Source: Styela clava (taxonomy: Eukaryota > Chordata > Ascidiacea > Stolidobranchia > Styelidae). From it: a DNA stretch of 64,000 nucleotides. The notes under the pieces were generated by a model that saw nothing but the letters and a program-made list of their open reading frames with translations, made no database searches and was not told where the DNA came from. Made by a program: the position numbers and the translations under genes. Below are positions 11,851-25,300 of the stretch, one piece after another. Every line of letters begins with the position of its first letter. The first letter of the stretch is position 1. The stretch is taken from contig NC_135259.1 of the NCBI RefSeq assembly GCF_964204865.1, positions 10,054,974-10,118,973 on the forward strand, read 5' to 3'.

Positions 11851-13305
11851 CAGGGCTGCCACTTTGGCCTGACTAAAAACATCTAGATTGACCTCGAAAA
11901 ACATCCAGATTGAAAAATAAAATATCTAGAAAATACATCTAGATATGAAGTCATTGAATTTAACGAAAAGTGAATACAATACAGTAATATTAGATGTCGA
12001 AGAAGCTAACATCATCACCTAAAATTCAATTCCCACTTGCAGAACTTACAAAAGGCCTTGTTCTTATCATCTGAATGGGCAAATCATTCCTTAAGCCAAT
12101 CTTTTCTAAATTTTTGCTGGTAGTGTATACACTTTGGCATTTTGAAAAATTGATGTTTAAAGAGAGACACATTCAATAGCACTTATAGCAGTGTTTTTCA
12201 ACCTTTTTGTCTTTGCGGACCCTTTTGGTGCTCTCAAAGCGGTCGCGGACCACTCAAAAGTATTTTATTCGAAATTTAGTTTATAGCTTAAAGAGCAAAC
12301 CAATGTTCCACACAGATTTAACCAAGTCAAAAATAACACCAAACTAGTGGAATTTCCATTTATTTTGTCAAATCGAATACACTCAATGGGATTTCTGCTG
12401 TTGCATATTAGAAGCAAGTCTTGAAATACGTGCTCGTGTTTTTGATAACGATAGACGCATATCGCCTTCGACGTTTAGTTGGTGACGAGCCTTGCATTTG
12501 ATATGAACGAGAGCAGAAAATCCACTTTTACAAACGCAAGTGGAGGCGAATGGAACAATAACACATAATGCTTCCATCGATACTTATGGGTAGGACGGCA
12601 AAATGGCGCACCAAAACGGAGAAAGTGATCAATGTAGCTGCGTTCTCGTATTCATCATTGTTCTGTCATAACTTGTTTTGTCACAATAGGTCTACGGGAG
12701 ATAAATCAAAATAGTTTTTGTAGGCTATTGTCACATTGTCATAGGCAGCAAATGTTCGAGCGTATTACAAAAAAACAATAATGAACTGCAAATAATTTCC
12801 TAAAATCTTAATTTAATCGCGCCCCCCCCCCCCCCCCCCCCCAGAAATGCTTCGCGGACCACAGGGGGTCCGCGGACCCTCGGTTGAGAACCACTGACTT
12901 ATAGACTTAAATAACCTAATAATTTTAAAACCCCTTGGCAACAATATCATCGGACCAACGTCGTTCTTTCTACTTAACGTTAATTAAAACGTCACATGTT
13001 TTAAACATGTTTAATTCGTTATTCAAATATTTTAAGTACATATGGCTGTATGGTACTGGTGGACGAAAACAATATGAATGAGTTTTATCGTAAATATATA
13101 CTGTTTTATCAATCTTACATCAATACTTCTATATAAAGAATTAATATTCATTCACCTGTTACAGTATTACACACATCTCTTTATTTATTTCCCACTGAAT
13201 AATATTTAGAACCTTGAAAAAAATATATCTAGATTTTATAGCTAATATCTAGGCTCCAAATTTTACATCTAGATCTAGATATAAAACATCTAGAGTGGCA
13301 GCCCT
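11851..13305. mobile_element. Middle element of nest: CAGGGCTGCCA family with CTAGAT subterminal repeats
   Basis: The terminal repeats are cagggctgccact and agtggcagccct, flanked by tcttttc at 11844-11850 and 13306-13312. Both subterminal regions contain many copies of an a(c/t)atctagat word, typical of hAT subterminal transposase-binding sites. It is interrupted by the element at 12189-12896. A related copy lies at 14895-16130 in the opposite orientation. Confidence 0.75.
12189..12896. mobile_element. Inner hAT MITE of nest, perfect 8-bp TSD
   Basis: The ends are cagtgtttttcaacc and ggttgagaaccactg, and the flanks are a perfect 8-bp duplication acttatag (12181-12188 and 12897-12904). It contains a pure C tract around 12824-12842. 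No transposase motif is seen in the 708 bp. Confidence 0.88.
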
Positions 13306-13502
13306 TCTTTTCAATACTGCTCATAACAGTGAACGGTCAAGTCTTTGTGGCGTAACCATGACAATCAGCAAGCGTGACGAGACAAGTTTGCCACAAAACT
13401 GGTGGATTAAGAATTGAATTCTCGAACATTTTTTTGGGGGGGGGGGGGGGGGGCATGGCCCCTCTGCCCCCCTCCCCCCCTGGCTACGCATATGCATAAA
13501 TT

Positions 13503-14894
13503 CCTACTGTTACGTCATTGTTCAATTATTGCTGATTTCTAATTGTTACGGAAATAAACAAGGAAGCCGATGGCCTGGGAAACATCCATACCATTATAGG
13601 ATATTGGGTAATTTTGCTGCTTTTGGTTAATAGGTTACGTGTTTAAACTTAAAGCCATTCTAATTTTAAAATTAGAAGCAATCTCTCAGTCATAAAATAC
13701 GTAACAATTAGACATCCTGTAGGGTACGATGACGATAATGCATCATGCCCTGAGGATACCAAAACCACATTTGTTCCCTCATAAACAATTGTCCCCTAAA
13801 AATGGTGAACCGACAGATGAACCAGCGCCTTTTTTGAGATGGAGTCTGAAAAGCAACCGTTGGAACTAAAGGTGACTCCAAAGACATCAACTACACAAGC
13901 AAGCCGAGGATAAAAAGTTCAAGAAAATTGAAAAACAACAACCAAACCAAGATTCAGACAGTATAACGAACCAAGGAATACAAGCGGAGAACCAAAGACT
14001 GCGACAAAAAGAAAAAGACTGTTAGATTCAAAAATGTGTATGACATTCACATTATATGGACTGTTATATAAAAAAAATGTGTGTGAAACATTCACACTAT
14101 ATGAACTGTTTCATACCGAAAAAAAAACTGTAAAATTGAAAACTAGTCAGAATTTTTGACTACAAAAACAAATGAGAAAGATATGAAACGAAAGTACTTA
14201 AGAAAGAAACGCCCGCGAATCAATTTTAAGAAACCGCGCGATTGTAGCATTTTATATTGTATTATAATTATTTCAATTTCTTTTACAAAATGGACAGACA
14301 TTCTTTTTCTTCACAGGTATTTCATATATTTCTTCTTTCTAATCTTTAAGGCGTTCTATATTTGGTTCTAATCCCAACGAGGTTTACTCAAAAATATCTA
14401 ATATAGCATATATACAATGCTCATTGCCTGAGGATACCAAAACCAGCATAAAAGCGACCAATCGTTAGGAGGGGCGATGGACAAGTAATTAACAAACTCG
14501 GGCCTGCAGTGCAACTTGGTATTTTAGTCTGGCTTATCAGTCATGACTTGGAACTGTCTTTTGTATTTGTAAATTATACAATTGCAATATATGTATTCGG
14601 AACCAGGAGTATGTCTTCAAAAGATAAGATCAGAGAGCAACAGAAATTACAGCAAATACAGAAACAAGAGAAAATGCCACATTTGTTCCCTAAACCATAA
14701 TCACAACGGGCAACGGCGCACTAAGCAAATCGTCGTGGCGCACGCTCTGGGAACCGCTGAGCTGCTGTACAGCATTTCACTCACGAAAGAATGTCTTACG
14801 AAACGCGCAGCGCTTAAAATGAATTGGCAGTTTCGATAACCAGCTCACTCAATTAATCACAATGGTTTCTATACTTTCTATGTATGGTACCCGG
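13503..14894. other. Gene-free region with hAT-like end
   Basis: No gene is recognised. Near 14735-14760 the sequence ggcgcacgctctgggaaccgctg resembles a hAT right terminus and could be the displaced right end of the decayed element that begins near 10072. The phrase 'cctgaggataccaaaacca' occurs twice (about 13750 and 14428), a short direct repeat. Frames at 14156-14371 and 14509-14700 show no domains. Confidence 0.4.
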
Positions 14895-16130
14895 CAGGGC
14901 TGCCATTCTAGATGCTTTATACTACATAGCTAGGTCTAGATGTTTTGTTCAAGATCTAGATGTAAAATTTGGAGTCTAGGTGTTAGCTATGAAATCCAGA
15001 TTTTTTTCAACGTACTAAATATTATCCATTGAGAAATAAAAAAAGCGATGTGTATAATGGTTAACAAACAAATTCAAAATTAGATGTAAGGTTGATAAAA
15101 CATAAATCTGTAAAGCATATGCGGATATGCCTTATATGAAAATCCAATTGATTTTTATCACAAAACTGGAAAGAACAATATCTGAATATAACTGTATAAA
15201 GTATTCTATACTTCTATATGCCAAAGTTTTCCCATCTTCAGTACGGTACGGTATCTCACATAAACCTGTAAACAGCTGAAATAGTGACTACGGTACCTGC
15301 AAATTTGACTGTTTTAAAAAGCGTGTCTTTGTTTTCTTTTTTTGTTAGCTCAGTAGCTGGTTAGCAAGATACTACATTCTATCACCTGTCATGAAACATA
15401 CCGGTAGCTATCCTGAAAAACATTATCAGCAGGGCAGAAGTAAATCCAAAACTATCTTGTAGAAGTTAGAAAGTGGAACAATAAAACAGAAACAGCAATG
15501 TAAGCCAGCAATGGTACCGGTACTACTTCATTTAAACGCTGATGTTGAAAAAAAATAGTGCAATAAACTGAAAAAACAAACTAAGAAACAGCAGAAAGAC
15601 AGATTCACTGAATGCATTACTAGGCATCATTAAATTTACCCCAACTGGAAATAAATTCTGAAATTGCACGTCTTATATTAGGGGTAAGTAGGCTGTGCTT
15701 GGTATTGCATTCACGATGGATATATAAGGTATGGTATATGTATTATCAGAGTAACCAATTTTTTATTAAATAACGCTTATAAAGCTAGCAAAAGAGTTGA
15801 CTAACCCATTGACAACAGGCTGAGTGTGGGCTGGGGTACTGGGGTAACTCTGGTCTTAAAAGGAACCTGTTTCGGTTTCAAAAAATATGTACTGCAGAAA
15901 CATATAAAAATCTCTCGGAAGCAACTGTAGCAAAAACATCTATTATACTTGAATTATCTTCGAAATCTACTATGGTGTAATATATTGAACTATTTGTACT
16001 CTCTTGTTTTGTTTATTTTTATTGAATTCAGTAACTTCATATTTAAATATGTTTTTTGGGGATGTTTTGTTTTTCAATATTAGATGTCTTTTGAGTTCAA
16101 ACTAGATGTTTTTATCCAGACAAGCGGGCC
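14895..16130. mobile_element. Second copy of CAGGGCTGCCA/CTAGAT element
   Basis: It starts cagggctgccattctagat and is the reverse complement of the right end of the 11851-13305 element. Its right end (about 16060-16130, 'aactagatgtttttatccagac') matches the other copy's left end but has lost the terminal bases. It ends about 190 bp before the OAT start codon, so it may supply part of that gene's promoter or 5' region. Confidence 0.65.
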
Positions 16131-16323
16131 TCAAGTATCTGAGGGGATACTGGGCGACTAATGGCTCCTTCATTTTATTTTGTTATATAACCTAGTTGTA
16201 CTAAATACTGAATATTTACACGTGACATTGACAGATACATAACCTAGTACTGTATTAGTCATTTATACACAATACTGCAATAGTCTATACGTTGAGTTGT
16301 GAACTGTTAATTAATACTGAAAT

Positions 16324-19300
16324 ATGAATTCATTAAGTTCTTTGAGGTCTCTTTTTTTAACAACACGTTTGAACCAATGCAGAAGACTATCTGTGGTTAA
16401 CAAACTGAAAGAGGAACTAACATCTGAACAAGTTTATCAGGTTGGTTGCATATTTCAGTATTTCGCTCTTAAGTTGTAGATTCATATTTCTGGTATTAGG
16501 TGTGGCACATCATGCTAAGCGTTAGGACTATGCTCGCCATCGCATCTGATTATCCTGCGTGGGTTCGCAGGTTTGAATCCCATGCAAATATATTTATGTG
16601 CGAGAGGATTGCTGAACTCCTTGTCACCGTAGGATGGTTCATGTGACCGCTGGTTGGAGAGGCCATGGTTCGCCATATTATGATTAAGCTGTCTTATCAA
16701 CTTTCCTCTCCCCCAGGATAAATATAGATGGCGTTGTCAGGTGAGGGTTAGGATTCACATGTGCAAAATCGTTATGCTACGCCCACTAGAAGTACTTGAG
16801 GTATGAAACTACACGAGGCCCGGATGTTGAATATATTATGTTGTGTGACTGGTCGAAATAACATAAACTTGTCCAACTCCAAATTTTACAGTCATATTCG
16901 TTGATCATTTCACTGGCTATTTGTTGAATGTTTTTGTTCTGTTTCCATATTTTGTTTCTTTCGTATTTTTGATTATTTTTTATTTCCTCATTTCAGAGAG
17001 AAAAAAAATATGGAGCTCACAACTACAGCCCCCTTCCTGTTGCGCTTACAAAAGGCAGAGGTGTTTACGTTTGGGATGTTGAAGGCCGAAAATATATAGA
17101 TTGTTTGAGCGCATATAGTAGCGTTAATCAAGGACACTGTCATCCTAAAATTGTGCAGGCGCTATTGGTAAGAGTCTGCTATGAATTTCATGCTCATTCA
17201 GTATATAATTTCAAATATAGTATTTTACATATACCGGTAAGTTTTTTCAAAGCAAGGTCGTGAACCCTGAACTAAAAGTAGAAAGAGTAATAATATAAGA
17301 TTGATTCTAAGGGTATGGACTTATTTTTTCTTTGTGTACATTGCACTGTATTTCTTATCTTGTGTTTAGAGCCAGGCATCTGAATTGGCATTGACATCGA
17401 GAGCATTCTATGCTGATGTTCTTGGAGAATATGAAGAATTTATCACCAAGTTATTTGGTTATGACAAAGTTCTTCCAATGAACACAGGTTGTATTAAGTT
17501 TATTTTTCTCTATGTAAGTTTGCTTAATTAAGGTAGTTAGCTGAAGGCTAGAAAAGATTGCTGTTAAAAAAGTTGGGAGTTTACCAATAATACTACAAAA
17601 ACTGATGGCAATAAATATCTACTATTCTTCCATGATTTATCACAGTGAAAATGTGGCAAGACTTGCCCTATGGCTTTTGACATTTTTGAAAGTTAGATAA
17701 ATCAGTTTTGCCAAAAGCCTACAATACTCCATGAGTTTAAAAACTTTCTGATTCTGATGACAAACAAAGCACAACTTTCTAATTTGTGCAACTTTGAGGT
17801 AATTTATGGTGAAATAAATATCATGTAAAAATGAATGTATATTGTATTAGTACTCTTATCACCTATACCAGGGGTGGCCAACACGTCGATCGCCGCGTCT
17901 CGAGTAGTCGATCGCGTCTGATGTTGAGTAAATTTAATAACATACCCCAGAAAATTGCCTTGAACCAGTTTCAGACACCTGTTGTGTGTTTTAAAACTGG
18001 AAGAATATATTAGTGTACATGCGCAAAATATGATATACACATGCACTAATTGGGTATGAACAAGCATGATAGAGCATATCATTACGTAACAAATGCAAGT
18101 TTCACTACTGCCAAGTTTTAAGAAGGAACTTGACTGGCAAACGATTCTACAACAATTTCTGCACTATGCGAAAGTTATTGTCTCACTTCAAGAGTAGTGT
18201 GGTAAATTTTATTCGTGGCATCAAAAGGCCCAATTTTTTCTAATTCCAAGCGAACAAAGAATCAAACTTGAAAAAAATTGTAAACTAGAAACTGAAGTTC
18301 GAGAAGTCATGTAACATTTATGGTTTGAGAATTTGGAAAACACAGGCTAATAATTAGACAAGCCCTAAATCTGAATTGTAGTCTATTATTTGAATAAATC
18401 TAAAATAATTGATATAATTGATAACATTTACTCCGGGTACAATAACATAATCAAATTGAATTGAGTGGAATATGAAAAAAAGCAAATTGTTGTGGCAATT
18501 TCATTGAGAATGCGCCCGAAGAGCCGAGCTTTTTCAGAGCGGTGGAATTTTTATATGCGTGTGTGCAGTTATCTGCATATTCAGTACCCATTCGTTTTTG
18601 TGTATGACCTTATTACTGATCAGTCAATCGCGTGGTATTTTGAAGATTTTAGTTGATTGCGGTCGAAAGCAGGTTGGCCACCCCTGACCTATACTAAAGT
18701 TTGTCTTGATTGAGTATATTGAAGTATTGAGATTTTTTCGGAATAGTATTCGGAAACTTTAATTTTGCGGCCATATTAGAGGCACTGCATCTACATGCTG
18801 TTTAGTATTTGATCATATTCCTGAGTTGCGAGATTCCATATTAAAATTAATACTGGTATTTTAAATTTTGGGTCGTTAGGAGGAAAAGTTGGAAACCACT
18901 GTTTCAAACTATTGATTTCACCATTTTCTATAGTTAAAAAATGAGTGGGTATTCTTCCAAAAAATGATATTCTGTCAAAATAATGAAGTGGCCTATTAAT
19001 AAGCATATTTAACTAGTGTCTAATATTTTATCATTATGTACACAGGAAGCATATGAATAAGAAATTTATTTTAAAGAAATTCATATTTCTAATACCTATG
19101 TCAATGACAAATTTAATATATCCAAGGTGTTGAAGCGGGAGAGACGTCATGTAAACTTGCTCGACGATGGGGATACGACGTGAAAAAAGTTCCTGCAAAT
19201 CAGGCTCGTATTGTTTTTGCTGAAGGAAATTTTTGGGGCAGGACTCTTGCTGCGATATCTTCATCGAGCGATCCAACATGCTATGAAAGGTTTGGACCAT

Positions 19301-22300
19301 ACATGCCTGGATTATCTCTCGTACCATATAATAATTTACAAGCACTTGAGGTGAGCCTATTTTAATTTATTAATTTGTAAAACTTGATTACCTATGTGAC
19401 TTGGATAGCCAATACCGAATAATTTGCTATTCCAATTACATTCTGCAATAAAATTTCTGAATATAGAATGTTGACTATGTTTCAAATTTGGTCATTTTAA
19501 ACAAATATTTTTGTACAAGTTATTGTTAATTTTTAGAAAACTTAATGTTGAGATAAACATTGCTTTTTTTGAAAATCTATTTTTATGCATTTTGAAGTTA
19601 AGTGGAGTCTATTTTTTTATTATGAACACTGAATATTACATGCTCAAAATTTTAAAATAATCCAAGAATTTACCTGATCGAATTTAACAGTATTTGAATG
19701 TAATAAAATATTTGATACATTTTAGATATTCTTGAGAGACCAGCAAGATTTTTTCTTGATGTGATGTAATAATAATCTTCATAGTAAAAATTTGATATTC
19801 AGTAATTTGCATGATTCATAATGAGTGACAATCTATTGTGATAATATTAGTTACCAATTACCATATGCTTGTTCAACATGACTTGAGTTGCATCAGCTAT
19901 AAATACAACACAACACTCTAATCTCTCTCCATATTGCATAAGCCATTATTCGATGGTTGCATCATCTATCTGAAGAATTTAAATAGCTAGCTTAAGGGGA
20001 AGAATAATATACGTGTATTTCCAACCTGTGTCGCTATATACCATTGGTTCTTAAACTTTTTAATCCGCGCGCCCCTTTTTAGAATTTGTCAAGTCTCACG
20101 GCCCACCTCAAAAATACCTAGCTAACAATAAGCTACAAATAACAGATAGTGAGGTGAAAGTATGTTTTATTCAAAAAACACATTAAAAATATGTGGATGG
20201 AATGTAAATAACCAAAATAACGAAATTTATATATCCAAAATAAGGCGAGCAAGATCAAATCTAACAAATATTTTTATTTTTAATTAGCTTCAGGCCCTTC
20301 CAAAAATTTTTTTTAAGCCCCCTCCTGTGGGGCCCCCCACCGTTTGAGAACAACTGCTACATACAATAACAATATCTAAATATATACGGTTGAGTAATAC
20401 ATCTAAAAACAACATTTTGATCAAAAGTAAACAAATGTGGTTGTCACTGACTTGTGAGTTGTGATAATAATTTGTGATGTTCATTGCTGTTTGTCCAAAG
20501 CAGTGGTTTCCGACCTTACGTTAAATTAAGCTAACCTCATGGATCAGCGAAAAAAAAATTTGAAATTGATTAAACAGAAAATATCAACATGTGTTTCATG
20601 TTTTGGAACAGACTAGCTTCGCCTTGGAACAGACTTTCCCAAAGTATCCTACGCTTCGTCGCAGTCCACCGCATTTTATCAAGTCTATGCTACGCCAGAA
20701 AATTTTTTAATTATTCTCAAAAATTTTCGGCACCACTTTCATATTCTGTTTTCTGACAGTTGACCGAAGACTAGATGTAATTTAGTGACGCTAACATGAG
20801 ACCCGTAATTAGATTGTTAGAATGAGTTTGAAGGAGCTCTACTTCATTTTATATCATGCTCGGACATTGGACACTGAAGTCTTTTTCTCCACTCCTAATG
20901 ATCTACCACCATGTGATACAGAAAGCAAACATTGTAATGTATAATAGAAGATTTTTCATAAGCCTGCACAAAATTAGATCACTGTTGTGAAATGTCATCG
21001 CCATCGCTGCACCAACTCAAATATTTTCAAATTTTGCACCAATGTTCACCATCCATGTAAATGTAAAAAGTGTGTATTTAGGTATGTCTAATTTGAGAAG
21101 TGTTTCTTGGTGTTTTCTGATTTTTGTTCTAGTCTGTTCCAAAACATTAAAGTATGTTAATGAGTTTACGTGCAAGGCTGCTATCAAACACGAATCTGGG
21201 TCGCACATGAAAAGGTTGAAAATTTAACAATATTTTTCTAATTTAAATTCAAATATAAAATCTTATTGAGTATTTAGTGATTGCAGAAATTTTTTAGTAT
21301 TCTTATGTGATTGAAAGTACTTCGATACGTGACATATGATACTTTACAAAGAAAATTTGAAATGAAATATAATATGGTTTATATTTTGCTTTTTGTTCTA
21401 AATTCTGTTTATTTTGTTGTAAGAATACAATAATATTTACGTGGCATTGTCTGCGGTTCGATATGAAATAAAACGCGTACGTGTAGGATTTCAGATTTTA
21501 GACAGTAAGTAACAAAACACTTTTATGATGCATCTGATTCTGATGAGTGTTATTACTTGCCAGACAAGACACCTGTGGGCAATCAATGCCACACCTCTCA
21601 AACGCCTAATCGAATATTCAATAATAATGTTATTAATGTAGCATTGTACGCAGGCAATCTGAACTAAATCTGAATAGTATGTTACTTGTCATACACCTAC
21701 GAATTCATCCCTTTATGCATAAGTATTAGTGACCTGATAGATATTTAGCTGGCTCAACTCTATAAATAGAAGACTTCCATGACAAAAAGAAGACCTAAAA
21801 AATGCCATCCAGTCAAAAAACAAGATGTTTTGAATATGGGATTACTTCTTCATTTAATTCTTATGCATTAATTCATGATCTTACTTTTATTTCAGGAAGA
21901 ATTTCAAGAAAATCCCACAACAGTTGCGTTTATGGTTGAGCCAATTCAAGGTGAAGCTGGAGTAGTTGTACCCGATGAAGGATATTTGAGAGGAGTTCGA
22001 GATTTGTGCGACAAATATAATGTGTTGTGGATTGCTGACGAAGTATAAACCATTTTGTTTTGTTAGTAGTAATCTAATTTTAATTTATAGGATTTTATCT
22101 TGGATTTATGGTACCTTTTATTTTAAATACAGCAATCTTATATTTTATCGTGATATATAATAAATTTAGCATTGTAAATTTGACCTAACTTTTGACTTCA
22201 CTGTAAAAAATGGTAAATTTAACAGAAATTTATAAATTTCTATTATTTTGATTGTTAAAATTAAACTACTTCACTTTGAAAAATGATAAATTTACCAAAA

Positions 22301-25300
22301 AGTCATAGTTAATAATATTATAATTTTGTAATTACGTGTCACTTTAGCTGGAGTGGTTAGCGTAATTTTGAAAATCATGCAACTCAATGTATTGATTTTT
22401 TATTGCTCTACTTTGAATTATTTTAATGTCAACAGCGGCAATTCCAATTCCAATCATATCCGTCTACAATTTTTTGTGATGTTTTTCGCTATTCAAGGTT
22501 TGGAATGCATTCAGAATATTTTGATCTGCTAATTTAGTAAGTTATTTAATTTTATCAACACTTTGAAACCAATATTTCAGGTTCAAACTGGCTTGGGAAG
22601 AACAGGGAAAATGCTAGCTGTTGAGCATGAAAATGTCATGCCAGATATGTTATTATTAGGTAGGTATTATCAGTATCAGACAAACTGATGATTATTCACA
22701 CTTTTCATGGTACTCCCGTAGTGTGTGTACCACGTTAGGGTTATGTCATAATTTTATTCCAATTTTCCTTATTTTAGTTCTATTACGAGTTCAGGGGCTG
22801 TCTGTGTTAGCCAAGTGAATATCTCCCTGCCCATAAGTTTCATCACCTTCACACAACTTGATGTAAAGTAGGCGAACAAAATTAGTTACCTCCATATTGG
22901 TAACCACACTTCTGGAGCGCCCTTTTTATTTAGTAGCATACAATTGTGCCATATTGGGGCTTTAGATTCATTTTTTGAATGTACCTCAAATTTTTACGAC
23001 AAAATACCTCATTTTTTATGACAAAAGTCATAAAAATTAAATTTTTATTAAGGCTGCCATTTTCTACTTTATGAAAATGTTGATATGATACTATTTGAAG
23101 CATACAAAATATAAACCTTCTCAATAAGAAGCAAAATTTTAAATATAAAGCTTTAGTTCCAGCGAAACATTTGATTAGCTAAGTTCAATCACGAAGTGCC
23201 TGAACAGGAATGAATCCTCGATCTTTAGATCGGTAAGTATGTTGATAGGTACTTGTCTTTTTGTCTGTCTGTTTGTCTGTTAGATGCACGCGATATCTCA
23301 CGAACGCGTGGTTGATTCTGCTCCTAATTTTGCATGTACATTCATCATATCTCGGACCAGAAGCCTATTGATTTTGGATAAATTATGTCGTATAATTAGC
23401 GAGTTATTAATTAATAAGTGATGGGACACATGGTGTCACTATAGAGTCATGAATCGAAACCGCAGTTTCGATCGACAAGTCGATCGATTGATTTTAATTT
23501 CGGCCATAGAAGATAAATAATCTCAATATTCTCTTACACACAGGTAAAGCATTATCAGGTGGAGTTTATCCTGTGTCTGCTGTGCTCGCAAATGATGAAG
23601 TTATGCTGACAATAAAGCCAGGAGAACATGGTTCAACATATGGTGGAAATCCAGTCGCCAGTCGAGTTGCCATGGCCGCATTGAATGTAGCGATTTTATA
23701 TTATTTTATTTTTGTGAATTTTCAACATAATGGGCCATAACCTGTGTTCGATTGTACTTTAAATGCTTCTGCAATTTATCACAAGAGTTATTACTTATTC
23801 ATCAGTCTGCGAGGCCTGGGATATACTATATCGATGTTTTTCAAATATTTTGCATCACGACCCACTTGGCATGGCCAATTTTTTTTGCGACCATCAGGAA
23901 CTGAAATAAAAAAAAAAGGAAAATTAATAATACAGAAAATATTTGAAAAAATATAATTGACAATACATTTAATAAGAGCGATGTGCTTGCATATTCTAAT
24001 TTCGGTGATGATGAGCCTCAATACTATTTCCAAATCTTCCAAATTTGATCAATATTTTGGTTTAACAAGTTGGTTTTGAAAAAGATTCCACCACAAACTG
24101 AATTGAGCCCTTTCGTAGCCCACTAGGGGTAGGGACCTCAAGGTGGAAGAGCCCTGTACCATATTATACTCAAAGTAACAAATATATCTTACATAATAAA
24201 TACAGTTTATACAACCATACTATGGTTGTATGGACGGATTCACTAGCTGTCTAACTTGAGAGGCAATTAGAACCCCCCCCCCCCCCCTTTTAAAATCCTT
24301 TGCTTTGCCCCTGTTTCTGACCATAGCTCCTCACAACATATTAAGAGGAAAACGATCGCGGCCTCTGGCACCGTTCAATTATGACGCTATATGTTCAATT
24401 ATTGGAATATTACCCTCTTCCATTATAGGTATTACTGGAAGAAAAATTGCCAGAAAATGCAACTCGTTTGGGAAATATGATGCAGAATGAATTGAAAAAA
24501 CTTCCTCAAGATATTGTTACGGTTGTAAGGGGGAAAGGATTATTTATTGCAATGGTTATCAAGGACACTGGTGGTTTGTATATTTGTTATACAGGGTGAC
24601 CCAAAAAAAAGAAACAGAATCCATGAACTTCTTAAATTAATTTGATTTCATTTACACTTGATCTCTTACGTTCCCGCAGTCTAGGACGCTTTCAACAAAG
24701 GTTATATTTTTTCTAAAATATGTTCCAAATGACCATGGCGTTGGAGACAGACTCTCATTCATTTGCACAACCATGGAATCTTATCTTGGGATTTTTCTAA
24801 TTTTTGTGCTGCAATCGCAGCCTTGTGTTCTTCAATTGTTTGAGGATTTTTTTGATACACGTTATCCTTCAAATATCCCAACAGATGAAAAAAATCTGAG
24901 GGGTTAAAGTCGGATGAGTAAAGTGCTCACTTGACATCAAACTTCTTGCTGATCGCCCATTCCCAAAACTGCTCTTCTAGCCAGTGTGATTTGATTTGTG
25001 GGTGTTGGCCTCGTGATAGGCAATTCGATCGCAAGAGTGCTTTCTATTCGAATGACTCAAACAGCTGAGAAAACAAAGTTTGTATTTCGTTATTCTGACC
25101 TAAAAGTAAAAAAAAATTTTTCAAATTTCATACAAATTTATTCAAATACTTAACTACTTATCCAACCTACAATTTGATATACACTCTTTTATTTTCAGCA
25201 TATAATGCATGGGAAGTTTGCCTTCGACTTCGTGACAATGGTCTTCTTGCAAAACCTACACATGATGACATCATCAGGTTTGCACCCCCTCTGGTCATCA

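Larger units (their letters stand above)
11434..13493. mobile_element. Outer hAT-like element of a three-level nest
   Basis: It starts cagtggcgtagccag and ends with the inverse ctggctacgcatat. The 9-bp word gcataaatt flanks it at 11425-11433 and 13494-13502. The minus strand between 11547 and 11904 holds two short overlapping frames (product begins around A-L-E-K-T-V-S-L-A-F) that look like a broken coding exon but match no family I can name. G-rich homopolymer (13434-13453) lies near the right end. Confidence 0.7.
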
